Of a stretch of 50,710 bases of DNA, positions 8,737 through 17,574 are shown piece after piece. The DNA lies in assembly GCA_039586575.1 (NCBI GenBank), contig JBDHKD010000028.1, positions 1-50,710 on the forward strand. Reading direction: 5' to 3'. This stretch comes from G020344215 sp039586575. GTDB lineage: Bacteria; Gemmatimonadota; Gemmatimonadetes; Palauibacterales; KS3-K002. The notes under the pieces are model-generated. The model was given only the letters and a program-made list of their open reading frames with translations, searched no databases and was not told the DNA's origin. The position numbers and the translations under genes were made by a program. Each line of letters starts with the position of its first letter. Position 1 is the stretch's first letter.

Positions 8737-10026
8737 ATGGTCATGATGCGGGTCTGGATTCCTGTGACCCTGGCTGTCGCGCTGGCCGCCTGCAGTGCGC
8801 CGGACGGGCCAGCCGCCCACGAGTGGCAGGCAGCCTACGACACGATCGGCGACACGCTCGTCGTGCGGACGATGAGCGGTAGCGTCTGGGGCGACGACGG
8901 TACGCTGGTAGCCGACGTCACGATCGGCGAGTTCGAGGGCGCCGACGAGTACATGTTCGGCAGCGTCCGCTCGCTGGCGGTGGCGCCGGACGGTTTCATC
9001 TACGTCTTCGACCGCCAGGCGACCGAACTCCGCAAGTACGCACCGGACGGCACCTACATCGGCCAGCTGGGCCGCGAGGGCGGTGGCCCCGGCGAGTACA
9101 GGCGGCCGGACGGCGGACTCGCGGTGCTGCCCGACGGGCGCGTGTTGCTCCGCGATCCCGGCAACGCGCGGATCAGCGTCTTCGCGCCGGATGGCGAATT
9201 CCTGGAGAGCTGGCGCATCCGCGGTGGGTTCAACACCTCGCGCCAGCTCGTGGTCGACACGGCCGGTAGCACTTTCGTCTTCCTCTTGCTCGACTACGAC
9301 GCGATGGTGACCGACTGGGAGTTCGGGCTCGCCCGCTATAGCCCCGACGGCGAACCGGGCGACACGGTCCCTGTACCGACCTGGGACTACGAGGAGCCGG
9401 AGCTCGTCGCCACCCATGTCGACGGCGAGAACCGAAGCATGTCGGTCAACGGTGTCCCTTTCACTGCGCAGCAGGTGTGGGCGTTCAGCCCGCTGGGCTA
9501 CATGCTGGGCGGTGTTTCCACCCGCTACGCCTTCGATCTTTTCCTCGCACCCGATCGCGTGTTGCGGATCGAGCGCGCCGATTGGGCACCGGTGCCGGTG
9601 CTGCCGGACGAAAGGGCGGAGCAAGAGGCGATCCAGACGGCGAACATGCGGCAAACCGAACCCGGTTGGCGTTGGAACGGCCCGCCCATCCCGGACAGCA
9701 AGCCACCCTACCGGGGGCTGTTCGTCGGCGCGCGCGGTCGGATCTGGGTCCAGCTACATCAGGAGGCGTATCAGATCGAACTGGAGGACCCGACGACCGA
9801 GCCGGGGCCCGGCGCGATCCCCGAGCAGACCTGGATCGAGCCCGTGGCGTTCGATGTCTTCGAGCCGTCCGGTCGCTACCTCGGCATGGTGAAAGCACCG
9901 CAAGGGTTCGCGGTTTACCCAACGCCGTTCTTCCGTGGCGATACGGTATGGGCTGTGGTGCGAGACGAGCTGGAGGTGCCGTACATCGTCCGTTCGCACA
10001 TCGAGTTCGGAGACGGTAGCGACTAG
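8737..10026 (+). CDS. 6-bladed beta-propeller (NHL-like) lipoprotein
   Basis: The reading frame is open further upstream, but the ATG at 8737 is preferred. It follows a GGGAG site by 7 bases and begins a lipoprotein signal with the lipobox LAAC. The 429-residue product has NHL-type blades: RSLAVAPDGFIYVFDRQATELRKYAPDG near residue 70, then GQLGREGGGPGEYRRPDG and GRVLLRDPGNARISVFAPDG. It is probably an outer-membrane-anchored periplasmic or surface propeller of unknown ligand. The C terminus (TWIEPVAFDVFEPSGRYLG, then VVRDELEVPYIV) matches the C terminus of the broken relative that follows 17 bases later. The two are therefore tandem paralogues, one decayed. Confidence 0.78.
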   Translation: MVMMRVWIPVTLAVALAACSAPDGPAAHEWQAAYDTIGDTLVVRTMSGSVWGDDGTLVADVTIGEFEGADEYMFGSVRSLAVAPDGFIYVFDRQATELRKYAPDGTYIGQLGREGGGPGEYRRPDGGLAVLPDGRVLLRDPGNARISVFAPDGEFLESWRIRGGFNTSRQLVVDTAGSTFVFLLLDYDAMVTDWEFGLARYSPDGEPGDTVPVPTWDYEEPELVATHVDGENRSMSVNGVPFTAQQVWAFSPLGYMLGGVSTRYAFDLFLAPDRVLRIERADWAPVPVLPDERAEQEAIQTANMRQTEPGWRWNGPPIPDSKPPYRGLFVGARGRIWVQLHQEAYQIELEDPTTEPGPGAIPEQTWIEPVAFDVFEPSGRYLGMVKAPQGFAVYPTPFFRGDTVWAVVRDELEVPYIVRSHIEFGDGSD

Positions 10027-10043
10027 ACCGCGGTAGGGCGACG

Positions 10044-10320
10044 ATGATCTCCCGTAACGCGACCTGGTCGGCGCTGCTAGCGCTCGCGCTCGCCGGGTGC
10101 GAAGAGTCCGCCGAGCCGCTCACCTACTCAGTACACCCAGGAACGCGACGACGAGGGGACCTGGACGCTCTTCGACCCCGCCGGCCGCTTGCTCGGCCAG
10201 GTGGAGACACCGACGCGTGGGCGCCTGCTGCAGATCGGCAGCGACTTCGTGCTCGGCGTCTGGCGCGACGAGCTCGATGTCGAGCAGGTGCGACTCTACC
10301 GACTGCTCAAAGCTGGTTAG
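10044..10320 (+). pseudogene. Collapsed beta-propeller lipoprotein remnant
   Basis: An ATG at 10044 opens a normal lipoprotein signal (MISRNATWSALLALALAGCEES, lipobox LAGC). After about 25 residues the frame becomes non-protein-like. In the +1 frame from about 10120 to the TAG at 10318-10320 the sequence encodes a good propeller C terminus (TWTLFDPAGRLLGQVE, then FVLGVWRDELDVEQVRLYRL), similar to the end of the preceding gene. This looks like a lipoprotein signal joined out of frame to the last blade, after loss of roughly 350 codons. It lies 17 bases after its intact paralogue. Confidence 0.72.
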
Positions 10321-10343
10321 AGCCCCACAGCGGACCGTTCGGG

Positions 10344-10456
10344 CCCGCCGGGGAGGGCCCGGCGGGGAGCCACGAGCGGACATTTGGAGCGCCCGTGGCG
10401 TGTCTCGCATGTTGGCCCGATTGGCGCGACATGAAGCGAGGGCTCCCCGCCGGGCC
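10344..10456. other. Structured intergenic element, copy B (conserved core, variable stem)
   Basis: Between the pseudogene and the convergent M16 gene. A perfect 16-bp inverted repeat (10356-10371 with 10441-10456) encloses a left core at 10374-10393 (GAGCGGACATTTGGAGCGCC) and a right core at 10423-10440 (GGCGCGACATGAAGCGAG). GCGCC in the left core pairs with GGCGC in the right. A separate 9-bp hairpin (10344-10352 with 10358-10366) shares part of the left arm and would be mutually exclusive with the long stem. The cores recur at 50531-50600 inside a different stem. Probably a 3'-UTR or terminator-like RNA structure, or a REP-like repeat. Confidence 0.7.
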
Positions 10457-10464
10457 GGGTACCC

Positions 10465-11934
10465 TCACCGCGTGCCGGAAAGGTCCGGCGCCGGCCCCAG
10501 CACGTCGTCGATGCTCAGGTTGTTGATCGGCCCGAGATCGAGAGCGCGGATGCCGTCCTCGATCGTCGCTCGGTCGCCCACCACGATCACCGCCATGCTC
10601 TCGGGTGCTATGTATTGCCGCGCCACTCGCTGCACATCCTCCTTGCTGACCGCTAGGATGCGCTCGACGTACTGATTGAAGTAGCGGTCCGGCAGGTCGT
10701 AGAGCTCCAGCTCGACCAGCTGGCTGGCGATCGCCGACACCGTCTGGAAGCGGCTGGGGAAGCGCAGCGCCACGTAGTTCTTCGCCCGCGTCAGCTCCTC
10801 GTCGGAAACCGGCTCGAGGATGCCATTCAGCTCTTTCATGAACTCGACCAACGCCGAGTCGGTCACGGCGGTCTGCACCGCCGAGCTCGCCCCGAACGGT
10901 CCGGGCAGCGGGTTGAAGCCGAAGTACGAGAAGGCGCCGTAGGTGTAGCCGTGCTCCTCGCGCAGGTTCTGGTTGAGCCGCGAAGCGAACGATCCGCCGA
11001 GGATCGTGTTCATCACCGTGATCGCATAATAGTCCTCGGTGAGCCGCGGGGCGCCGATGCGGCCGATGCGGATCTCCGACTGCGCCGCGCCCGGTTTGTC
11101 GACCAGGTAGACCTGGCGGTCACCCACCTGCTCCGCCTGCGGCCAGCTCATCATCGGGATCTCGCCGCGCCGCCAGTCGCCGAACAGCGCCTCGAGTTTC
11201 TCGCGCGCTTCGCCCATGCTGATGTCGCCGACCACGACGAAGAAGGCGTTGTTGGCTCGGAAGTGCGTCTCGTGAAACTCTCGTAAGCCACTCACCGTGA
11301 ACGCGCGGATCGCCGACTCACCGCCGAAGCGGCCGTAAGGATGATCGTCGCCGAACACGGTGCGATCGAACAGCACGCTCGCTACCGCGCGCGGCTCGTC
11401 CCGCGCCTCCATGAGCGAGTTGAGTCGCTCCAGACGCTTGCGCTCCAGTTCCTCCTCTGGGAAGTCGGGCCGCAAGACCACGTCGGCCATGACCGCCAGC
11501 GCCGCGTCCAGCCGGCTGCGCGGCGTGTAGAGCGCCACGGTCGTCGTGTGGTCGCCGGCGAACACCGAGAGGCTGGCGCCGAGATAGTCGATCTCGTCGG
11601 CCAGCTCAAGCGCGTCGCGGCCGCCAGCCCCTTCGTCCATCATGTCGGCCGTGATGCTGGCGAGTCCGGCCTGGTCCGCCGGATCTAAGGCCGAGCCAGC
11701 CCTCACCACCAGGTTCACCTGCACCAGCGGCACGTTGTGCTTCTCCAGCAGCAACACCTTCGCGCCGTTCGACAGCTCGAGCCGGTGGATGGGCGGCAAG
11801 GAAAGTGCCGGCGGTGGTCCCAGCTCCGGCGGCTGGCTGCGATCGGGCACCTGGGCCGCTAACGGCGTCGTCGCGGCGAGCGTCAGAAGACCGGCCAGCA
11901 GCGATCTCGTCTTGTCGATATTCATCCAACTCAT
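10465..11934 (-). CDS. M16 peptidase family protein, non-catalytic subunit
   Basis: A 489-residue exported protein with a signal ending PLAAQ. Two M16 (pitrilysin/insulinase-like) halves are present: LELSNGAKVLLLEKHNVPLV near residue 50 and the inactive-domain region after about 250. The zinc motif HxxEH expected in the N-terminal half is replaced (GLASITADMMDEG), so it should not bind zinc. The C-terminal half keeps the Arg...Tyr substrate-orienting feature (LREEHGYTYGAFSYF). It follows the active M16 gene by 17 bases. Known bacterial M16B enzymes form heterodimers of one zinc subunit and one R/Y subunit, which this pair mirrors. Confidence 0.88.
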   Translation of the reverse strand: MSWMNIDKTRSLLAGLLTLAATTPLAAQVPDRSQPPELGPPPALSLPPIHRLELSNGAKVLLLEKHNVPLVQVNLVVRAGSALDPADQAGLASITADMMDEGAGGRDALELADEIDYLGASLSVFAGDHTTTVALYTPRSRLDAALAVMADVVLRPDFPEEELERKRLERLNSLMEARDEPRAVASVLFDRTVFGDDHPYGRFGGESAIRAFTVSGLREFHETHFRANNAFFVVVGDISMGEAREKLEALFGDWRRGEIPMMSWPQAEQVGDRQVYLVDKPGAAQSEIRIGRIGAPRLTEDYYAITVMNTILGGSFASRLNQNLREEHGYTYGAFSYFGFNPLPGPFGASSAVQTAVTDSALVEFMKELNGILEPVSDEELTRAKNYVALRFPSRFQTVSAIASQLVELELYDLPDRYFNQYVERILAVSKEDVQRVARQYIAPESMAVIVVGDRATIEDGIRALDLGPINNLSIDDVLGPAPDLSGTR

Positions 11935-11951
11935 CGCTTAGTTTCTCCCTC

Positions 11952-13328
11952 TCAGTCGGTCTGCGCTCGCGCGCCAGCGGCGGCCAGCTCCGGCTGGCCC
12001 TCGGGCACCACGCTGAGTATCACCCTGCCACCGTCGCGCAGGTAGGTTCGCGTCACCGCCTGGACGTCGACGGGATCGATCGCCCTGTAGCGAGCCAGAT
12101 CTTCGTTGAAATAGTCGGGGCTGCCCGTGCGGAAGTAGTAGCCGTTCAGGCGGTCGGCCTTGCCGCTGAAACCACCGACCCGCTCCAGGCCGCCCAGGAA
12201 GCTCACCTCGTACTGATTCACCGCCCGCTGTACCTCGCGCTCCGACGGCGCTTCCATCTTGAGGCGATCGATCTCCTCCTGGATCACCTGTTCCAGCTCG
12301 TCCAAGTCGTGCCCGCTACGCGCGGTGGCGATGATCCAGAACGAGCTGCCCTGCTCCAGCGAGTAATGGAAGGCGCTCACGTCCTGAGCGATCTGCAACT
12401 CGTAAACCAGCCGCTTGTAGAGGCGTGAATTCTTGCCGTCGGTCAGGATGCTGGCCAGGATGTCGAGCTCCGCATCGCCGGGCGCGTAGAGTGCCGGCGA
12501 AAGCCACGCCATGTACATGCGCGGCAGCGAGACCCTGTCTTCCAGCACCGGCCGCTGTTCTTCCGTGAGGTAAGCGCTCACTACGTCGGGCGGCGGCACT
12601 GGATCGCCGGCCGGCACGTCGCTGAACCACTTTTCCACCAGCGCGCGGGTCGCGGCGGGATCGATGTCGCCGGCGATGGCGAGGCTGGCGTTGGCCGGAC
12701 TGTACCAGCGCGTGAAGAACTCCACCACATCCTCGTAGCTCGCCGCCGACAGGTCCTCCATCGAGCCGATCACCGGCCAGCTGTAGGGATGGCCTTCCGG
12801 GAAGAGGTGCTCGAACATGGTCGAGAATGCCAAGCCGTAAGGCCGGTTCTCTAACCTTTGGCGCCGCTCGTTCTTCACCACGTCGCGCTGGCCGTCCACC
12901 GTCTCCGGCGACATAGCGGCCAAGAGATACCCCATGCGGTCCGACTCCAAGAAGAGCGCCAGCTCCAGGGCGTTGCTCGGCAGGTCCTCGTAGTAGTTGG
13001 TGCGGTCCTGGGTCGTCGACCCGTTATTGCTGGCGCCGGCCGCCTCGAGCCAGTTGTCGAACGCGCCTTCCGGCACGTGACCCGAACTCTCGAACATGAT
13101 GTGCTCGAACAGGTGGGCGAACCCGGTACGCCCCAGCTTCTCGCGGCCCGAACCGACGTGGTACCAGACGTTCACGCTCACCGTCGGCGTCGTGTGATCC
13201 TCGTGCAGGATCACATTCAGACCGTTGGGGAGCACGAAACGCTCGTACGGCACGGCGATCCGGGTCTCCTCCTGCGCGTACCCGGCGGTCGCGCAGAGGA
13301 GCACGAAGATCGGTAGAACGCGTCGCAT
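11952..13328 (-). CDS. M16 zinc metallopeptidase, catalytic subunit
   Basis: A 458-residue exported peptidase with signal MRRVLPIFVLLCATAGYAQ. The inverted zinc motif HLFEH gives His72, Glu75 and His76, and KNERRQ supplies the distal ligand Glu154. The second half (about 230-440) is the inactive M16_C fold and lacks a clear Arg/Tyr pair. It is first in a two-gene unit with the zinc-less partner at 10465-11934. Together they probably degrade peptides in the periplasm. The substrate is unknown. Confidence 0.93.
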   Translation of the reverse strand: MRRVLPIFVLLCATAGYAQEETRIAVPYERFVLPNGLNVILHEDHTTPTVSVNVWYHVGSGREKLGRTGFAHLFEHIMFESSGHVPEGAFDNWLEAAGASNNGSTTQDRTNYYEDLPSNALELALFLESDRMGYLLAAMSPETVDGQRDVVKNERRQRLENRPYGLAFSTMFEHLFPEGHPYSWPVIGSMEDLSAASYEDVVEFFTRWYSPANASLAIAGDIDPAATRALVEKWFSDVPAGDPVPPPDVVSAYLTEEQRPVLEDRVSLPRMYMAWLSPALYAPGDAELDILASILTDGKNSRLYKRLVYELQIAQDVSAFHYSLEQGSSFWIIATARSGHDLDELEQVIQEEIDRLKMEAPSEREVQRAVNQYEVSFLGGLERVGGFSGKADRLNGYYFRTGSPDYFNEDLARYRAIDPVDVQAVTRTYLRDGGRVILSVVPEGQPELAAAGARAQTD

Positions 13329-13374
13329 TCCTCGTCTCCTGCTTGTCGTTGAGATCCTGGCAGTTCAGCGTCGC

Positions 13375-13422
13375 CGTTCCAGCGCCGCTCTACGTTCTTA
13401 GACCCGCAGGGCAGCTGGAACG
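13375..13422. repeat. Short inverted repeat in a divergent promoter region
   Basis: CGTTCCAGC at 13375-13383 and its complement GCTGGAACG at 13414-13422 form a 9-bp inverted repeat with a 30-base spacer. It lies in the 207-base region between the divergent M16 and L,D-transpeptidase genes. It could be an operator or a weak hairpin. No known regulator motif is recognised. Confidence 0.35.
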
Positions 13423-13535
13423 TTGCCGGTGGCCTGCCTCCGCCCAGGCCCAGGAGCCCGGACCGTGGTCGTGATTAACGGCAAACGATATCTTTCTCGT
13501 CTACGAAGGTCAAATCTCAAGAGGTGTCATGCAAG

Positions 13536-15191
13536 ATGCCCGGCATCGTCAGTCGTTCGATCTGCTTCGCGCTCGCCGCGCTCGGCCCCTGGCCTGCCGC
13601 GCAGGACCCGGCCGACCGGGTCCAGGAAGCTCTGCGCAACCGCATCGAGGCCGCCGGCTACCCGCTCGCCATGTCGGTCCGCGGCGAGCGGATCTACTCC
13701 ACCCAAGCGCTCCCGACGTTCTACGAGCGGCGCGTCTACGCAGCCGCCTGGAGTGACGGCCACCGTCCGCTGCCAGCGGCATGGGAGTTGTTGCAAGCGC
13801 TGCGCGCCGCGGACCGAGAAGGGCTACGGCCAACCTCATACCACCTTCTTCCGCTCGAGGCCTCGCTGGCCGGAACAACGGCGTCACGACCGGGCACCTG
13901 GTCGGCTACGCAGCTCGTTGACCTCGACCTGCTGCTTACCGATGCGTTCCTGATTTACGGGTCGCACCTGCTGGCGGGGCGAGTCGATCCGATGACCGTG
14001 CAATCCGAGTGGATCGCCGTCCGCCGCGAGCGCGACCTCATCGCCCATCTCGAGACGGCGCTGGCCAAAGGCAGCGTCCGTGCCGCGCTCACCGACCTAC
14101 TGCCCGACCACCCGGGCTATCGGCAGCTGCGTGACGCGCTGGCGCGCTACCGCGCTCTGGCCGCCGCCGGCGGCTGGGCGATGATAGCGGACGGTCCGAC
14201 GCTAGCGCCCGGCGATAGCGGACCACGGGTTGTCGCCCTGCGCCGCCGCCTGGTGGTGACCGACGGCCCGTTGGGCGGTGATGGCGACTCGTACGACGCA
14301 GAACTCGAGGCCGCGGTCCGTAGATTCCAGGCGCGCCATGGTCTCGATGCGGACGGTGTCGCCGGAACCGCCACGCTAACAGCACTCAACGTTCCTGTTG
14401 ACTCGCGAGTGCAGCAGATCGCAGTCAACCTGGAGCGCTGGCGCTGGCTGCCCGAGAACTTGGGCGACGAATACATCATCGTGAACGTCGCCGACTTCAG
14501 CCTCGAGGTCGTACGGGCCGGCCGCCGGGAGCTGTCGATGCGCGTCGTGGTCGGTCGACCCTATCGCCGCACGCCTGTGTTCAGCGACCGAATAACGTAT
14601 CTCGTTTTCAACCCCTATTGGCACGTTCCGGCGAACCTGGCGGTTCAGGACATCCTGCCCCAGATCAAGAGCGACCCCGGCTACCTGGCCCGACAGGGGA
14701 TGAAGGTGTTCCGGGCTCGAGAGGACAGCACCTTCGAGGAGGTGGATCCCGGTTCGATCGATTGGGCCGCGGTGACGCCAGCGAACTTCAGCTTCCGGTT
14801 CCGTCAGGATCCCGGCCCCGCGAACGCGCTGGGCCGCGTGAAATTCATGTTCCCGAACCGCTTCAACGTCTACCTGCACGATACACCGACGCGCACTCTG
14901 TTCGAGAAGGCCGAGCGCGATTTCAGCTCGGGCTGCATCCGCATAGAGAAACCACTCGAGCTCGCCGATTACCTGATGCGCGATGACTCCAACTGGACAC
15001 CCGAGAAGATTCGCGCCGCCATCGCAGCGGGCGCGGAGGAGACCGTGCGCCTGCCCAAACCGCCGATTATCCACCTCCTCTACTGGACGGCTATGGCGGA
15101 TGAGGATAGCACCGTTCGTTTCCGCCGTGACCTCTACAACCGCGATGCCGCGGTGCTCGCCGCGCTGAGCGAGCCGCCGCCGACACCCTAG
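13536..15191 (+). CDS. YcbB-type L,D-transpeptidase
   Basis: A periplasmic enzyme making 3-3 peptidoglycan cross-links or attaching lipoproteins. The ATG at 13536 is preferred over the GTG at 13524 because an AGAGGTG site lies 9 bases upstream of it. Signal MPGIVSRSICFALAALGPWPAA is followed by the YcbB scaffold domain (about 30-210). A PG_binding_1 domain (about 220-285) has PRVVALRRRL and VRRFQARHGLDADGVAG, and the YkuD catalytic domain (about 310-490) has YLHDTPTRTLF and SSGCIRIEKP with nucleophile Cys467. Its length of 551 fits YcbB/LdtD. A peptidoglycan peptidase gene follows after 28 bases. Confidence 0.93.
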   Translation: MPGIVSRSICFALAALGPWPAAQDPADRVQEALRNRIEAAGYPLAMSVRGERIYSTQALPTFYERRVYAAAWSDGHRPLPAAWELLQALRAADREGLRPTSYHLLPLEASLAGTTASRPGTWSATQLVDLDLLLTDAFLIYGSHLLAGRVDPMTVQSEWIAVRRERDLIAHLETALAKGSVRAALTDLLPDHPGYRQLRDALARYRALAAAGGWAMIADGPTLAPGDSGPRVVALRRRLVVTDGPLGGDGDSYDAELEAAVRRFQARHGLDADGVAGTATLTALNVPVDSRVQQIAVNLERWRWLPENLGDEYIIVNVADFSLEVVRAGRRELSMRVVVGRPYRRTPVFSDRITYLVFNPYWHVPANLAVQDILPQIKSDPGYLARQGMKVFRAREDSTFEEVDPGSIDWAAVTPANFSFRFRQDPGPANALGRVKFMFPNRFNVYLHDTPTRTLFEKAERDFSSGCIRIEKPLELADYLMRDDSNWTPEKIRAAIAAGAEETVRLPKPPIIHLLYWTAMADEDSTVRFRRDLYNRDAAVLAALSEPPPTP

Positions 15192-15219
15192 GCGCTGACC
15201 GAAAGCCTGGAGAGCCTTG

Positions 15220-16206
15220 ATGACCCGACAAACGGCCATAGCCGCCCTGACCACCGGCCTGCTCTTCGCTTTCTCGGCAGCCTATCGCGTCGAGCCGGCG
15301 CCGCAACCCGACAGCGGCGCCTTCAGCTTCGAACGGGCGTCGTTCACCCTACGCTACAAGGACGAAAGCTCGCCCTACCGTATCGCCGCCGCTTTCGTTC
15401 TGCCCGGCGAACAGTTGATCCTCGAGGCGGTGCCGGCCGGTGACGACTCGACCTTCAGTGCCCAGGCGGCAGCCGGCAGCCTCAGCTCTAACGGGCCGCT
15501 GAGCTGGCGCTGGCTGGCGCCCGACTCCACCGGCGTCTACCCGATCATCATCCGGCGCCAACAGCCCTCCGACTCCGTGACGATCAACATCTTCGTGATG
15601 GTCCCGCTGAACCAGGTCGAAGATGGCCACCTCAACGGCTATCAAATCGGCCAGTACCCGGCGGAACCGCTGCGCGGCCTTTCCATCTATCGGCCGCCGC
15701 AAGGTTTCATCGAGGTAACGCCTGAGAATCGGAATACGCTCCTCGCGCCCCACTTCAGACTGGAGCAGTTCCTCTGCAAGCAGGAGAGCGGTTGGCCCAA
15801 GTACGTCGTACTGAGAGAGCGGCTGATTTTGAAGCTCGAGGCGATACTCGAGGAGCTCAACCGGCGCGGCTATCACGCCGAGACTCTCGCCGTGCTGAGC
15901 GGCTACCGGACGCCCTACTACAACAGGCTGATCGGCAATGTCCGCTATAGCCGACACGTCTATGGTGGCGCCGCCGACATCTATGTCGACGAAGACCCAG
16001 TAGACGAGATGATGGATGACCTGAACCGGGACGGTCGCATCGACTACCGCGACGCCGCCATACTCTACGACATCGTTGACGAGCTATACGGCCGCGCCTG
16101 GTACGCGCCCTTCGTCGGTGGGCTGGGCCGCTATCGCAGGACATCGAATCACGGCCCCTTCGTCCACGTGGACGTGCGGGGCTTCCGCGCCCGCTGGGGT
16201 ACCTGA
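15220..16206 (+). CDS. Exported M15-type (DUF882-like) peptidoglycan peptidase with an EF-hand-like loop
   Basis: A 328-residue protein. The start is the ATG at 15220, after GGAGAG. An N-terminal signal (AALTTGLLFAFSAA) leads to a beta-rich region (about 35-130) and then an M15/YcbK-like zinc fold: VLSGYRTPYYN near 227, RYSRHVYGGAADIYVD (His and Asp ligands) near 245, and FVHVDVRG near the end supplying the last histidine. Between the ligands sits DLNRDGRIDYRD (residues 267-278), a good DxNxDGxxxxxD dockerin/EF-hand calcium loop. Its place behind the L,D-transpeptidase suggests joint cell-wall work. Cleavage of peptidoglycan peptides is inferred. Confidence 0.82.
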   Translation: MTRQTAIAALTTGLLFAFSAAYRVEPAPQPDSGAFSFERASFTLRYKDESSPYRIAAAFVLPGEQLILEAVPAGDDSTFSAQAAAGSLSSNGPLSWRWLAPDSTGVYPIIIRRQQPSDSVTINIFVMVPLNQVEDGHLNGYQIGQYPAEPLRGLSIYRPPQGFIEVTPENRNTLLAPHFRLEQFLCKQESGWPKYVVLRERLILKLEAILEELNRRGYHAETLAVLSGYRTPYYNRLIGNVRYSRHVYGGAADIYVDEDPVDEMMDDLNRDGRIDYRDAAILYDIVDELYGRAWYAPFVGGLGRYRRTSNHGPFVHVDVRGFRARWGT

Positions 16207-16211
16207 CGCCG

Positions 16212-17540
16212 TTACCCCAACCCGTGTTTCACGATCAAGCGGTTGAGGCGCGGCCGCGAGACGCCGAGTATCTCCGCCGCCCGCGCCTTATGGCCGTCCG
16301 TCGCGGCGAGCACCCGGGCGACGTGATCGCGCTCCAGCTCGTCCAGCCTGGCCAGTTGCGCTGGCGACTCCGCTGGCACCGCGCCGATCGCCAGATGCTC
16401 GGGCCGGATCACGTCGCCGGTGGCCAGCACCACGGCGCGCGTGAGACAGTTCTCCAACTCGCGCACGTTACCGGGCCACCTGTGCCGCATCAGTGCATCC
16501 ATCGCCTCGCGCGCGATGATCGGCGGCTCGTGGTGCAGCGTGCGGCTCGCGCGCCGCACCAGATGCCCCGCCAGAACCGGCAGGTCGTCCAGTCGCTCGC
16601 GTAGCGGCGGCACCGTGACCTCCACCACCCGCAGTCGGTAATAGAGGTCTTCGCGGAAACTGTGTTCCGCGATCATCGCCTCGAGGTCGCGATGCGTCGC
16701 GGCGATGACCCGCGCCTCGCTGCGCTCCGGCTTCTCGCCGCCCACCGGATAGTACTCGTGGTCCTCGAGCACGCGCAGCAGCTTGCTCTGGAACTCGATC
16801 GAGGTGTCGCCCACCTCGTCGAGGAAAATCGTGCCGCGGCCCGCCAGCGCGAAGCGGCCGCGATGGTCGGCGATGGCACCGGTGAACGCGCCCTTCACAT
16901 GGCCAAACAGCTCCGACTCCAGAAGCGTCGGCGCGAACGCCGTGCAGTTGACCGGGATGAACGGCTCGGCCGCGTCAGCCGAGTTGAAGTGGATCGCCCG
17001 GGCGATCACCTCCTTGCCCGTCCCCGTCTCTCCGCGGATCAATACACTCGCCCGATTCGCCGCCAGCTGACCGACCAGCTTGTAGATCTCGATCATCCGC
17101 GGGTCGTGACCGACCAGCTCGTTCAGCTTGTAGGCGCTCGCCATTTCCTCGGCGGCGCGACGCGCCCGCTCACGCGTGCGCCGGTCTTCGAACACCTTGG
17201 CGAGCACGCGCCGCAGGTCGTGTAGGTCGAGCGGCTTCACCAGGAAATCGCAGGCGCCCTCACGCATCGCCGCCACGACCGTTGGCATGTCGTCGTACGC
17301 CGTCATCAGGATGACGTCAACCGCCGGCGCACGTTCACGCAACAGCTTCAGTAACGCCAGCCCATCCAGCCCCGGCATCCGCACGTCGGAGAGCACCACG
17401 TCGGGCAGGCGCTCGTCGATCACGGCGAGCGCGCGCTCGGCATCCTCGGCGGTACGGACTTCGGTGGCGCCGTCGGCCAGCGCCTCGGAGAGCGAGTCGC
17501 GAATCGTGGCGTCGTCATCGACGACCAGAACGTATCTCAT
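16212..17540 (-). CDS. NtrC-family sigma-54-dependent response regulator
   Basis: A 442-residue regulator. The receiver domain (about 1-115) has the acidic pair Asp8-Asp9, phosphoacceptor Asp52 and Lys102. The AAA+ domain (about 140-370) has Walker A GETGTGKE near 170 and an intact GAFTGA loop (217-222), the contact to sigma-54. A Fis-type helix-turn-helix ends the protein (HKARAAEILGVSRPRLNRL). It lies 34 bases after the small lipoprotein gene and in the same direction as the NtrB-like kinase at 22155-23813, its likely partner. A -24/-12 sequence at 22031-22046 suggests it controls the block in between. Confidence 0.93.
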   Translation of the reverse strand: MRYVLVVDDDATIRDSLSEALADGATEVRTAEDAERALAVIDERLPDVVLSDVRMPGLDGLALLKLLRERAPAVDVILMTAYDDMPTVVAAMREGACDFLVKPLDLHDLRRVLAKVFEDRRTRERARRAAEEMASAYKLNELVGHDPRMIEIYKLVGQLAANRASVLIRGETGTGKEVIARAIHFNSADAAEPFIPVNCTAFAPTLLESELFGHVKGAFTGAIADHRGRFALAGRGTIFLDEVGDTSIEFQSKLLRVLEDHEYYPVGGEKPERSEARVIAATHRDLEAMIAEHSFREDLYYRLRVVEVTVPPLRERLDDLPVLAGHLVRRASRTLHHEPPIIAREAMDALMRHRWPGNVRELENCLTRAVVLATGDVIRPEHLAIGAVPAESPAQLARLDELERDHVARVLAATDGHKARAAEILGVSRPRLNRLIVKHGLG

Positions 17541-17574
17541 CCGTGAGTTACTCGAGGGAACAAACGCGCCGCCG

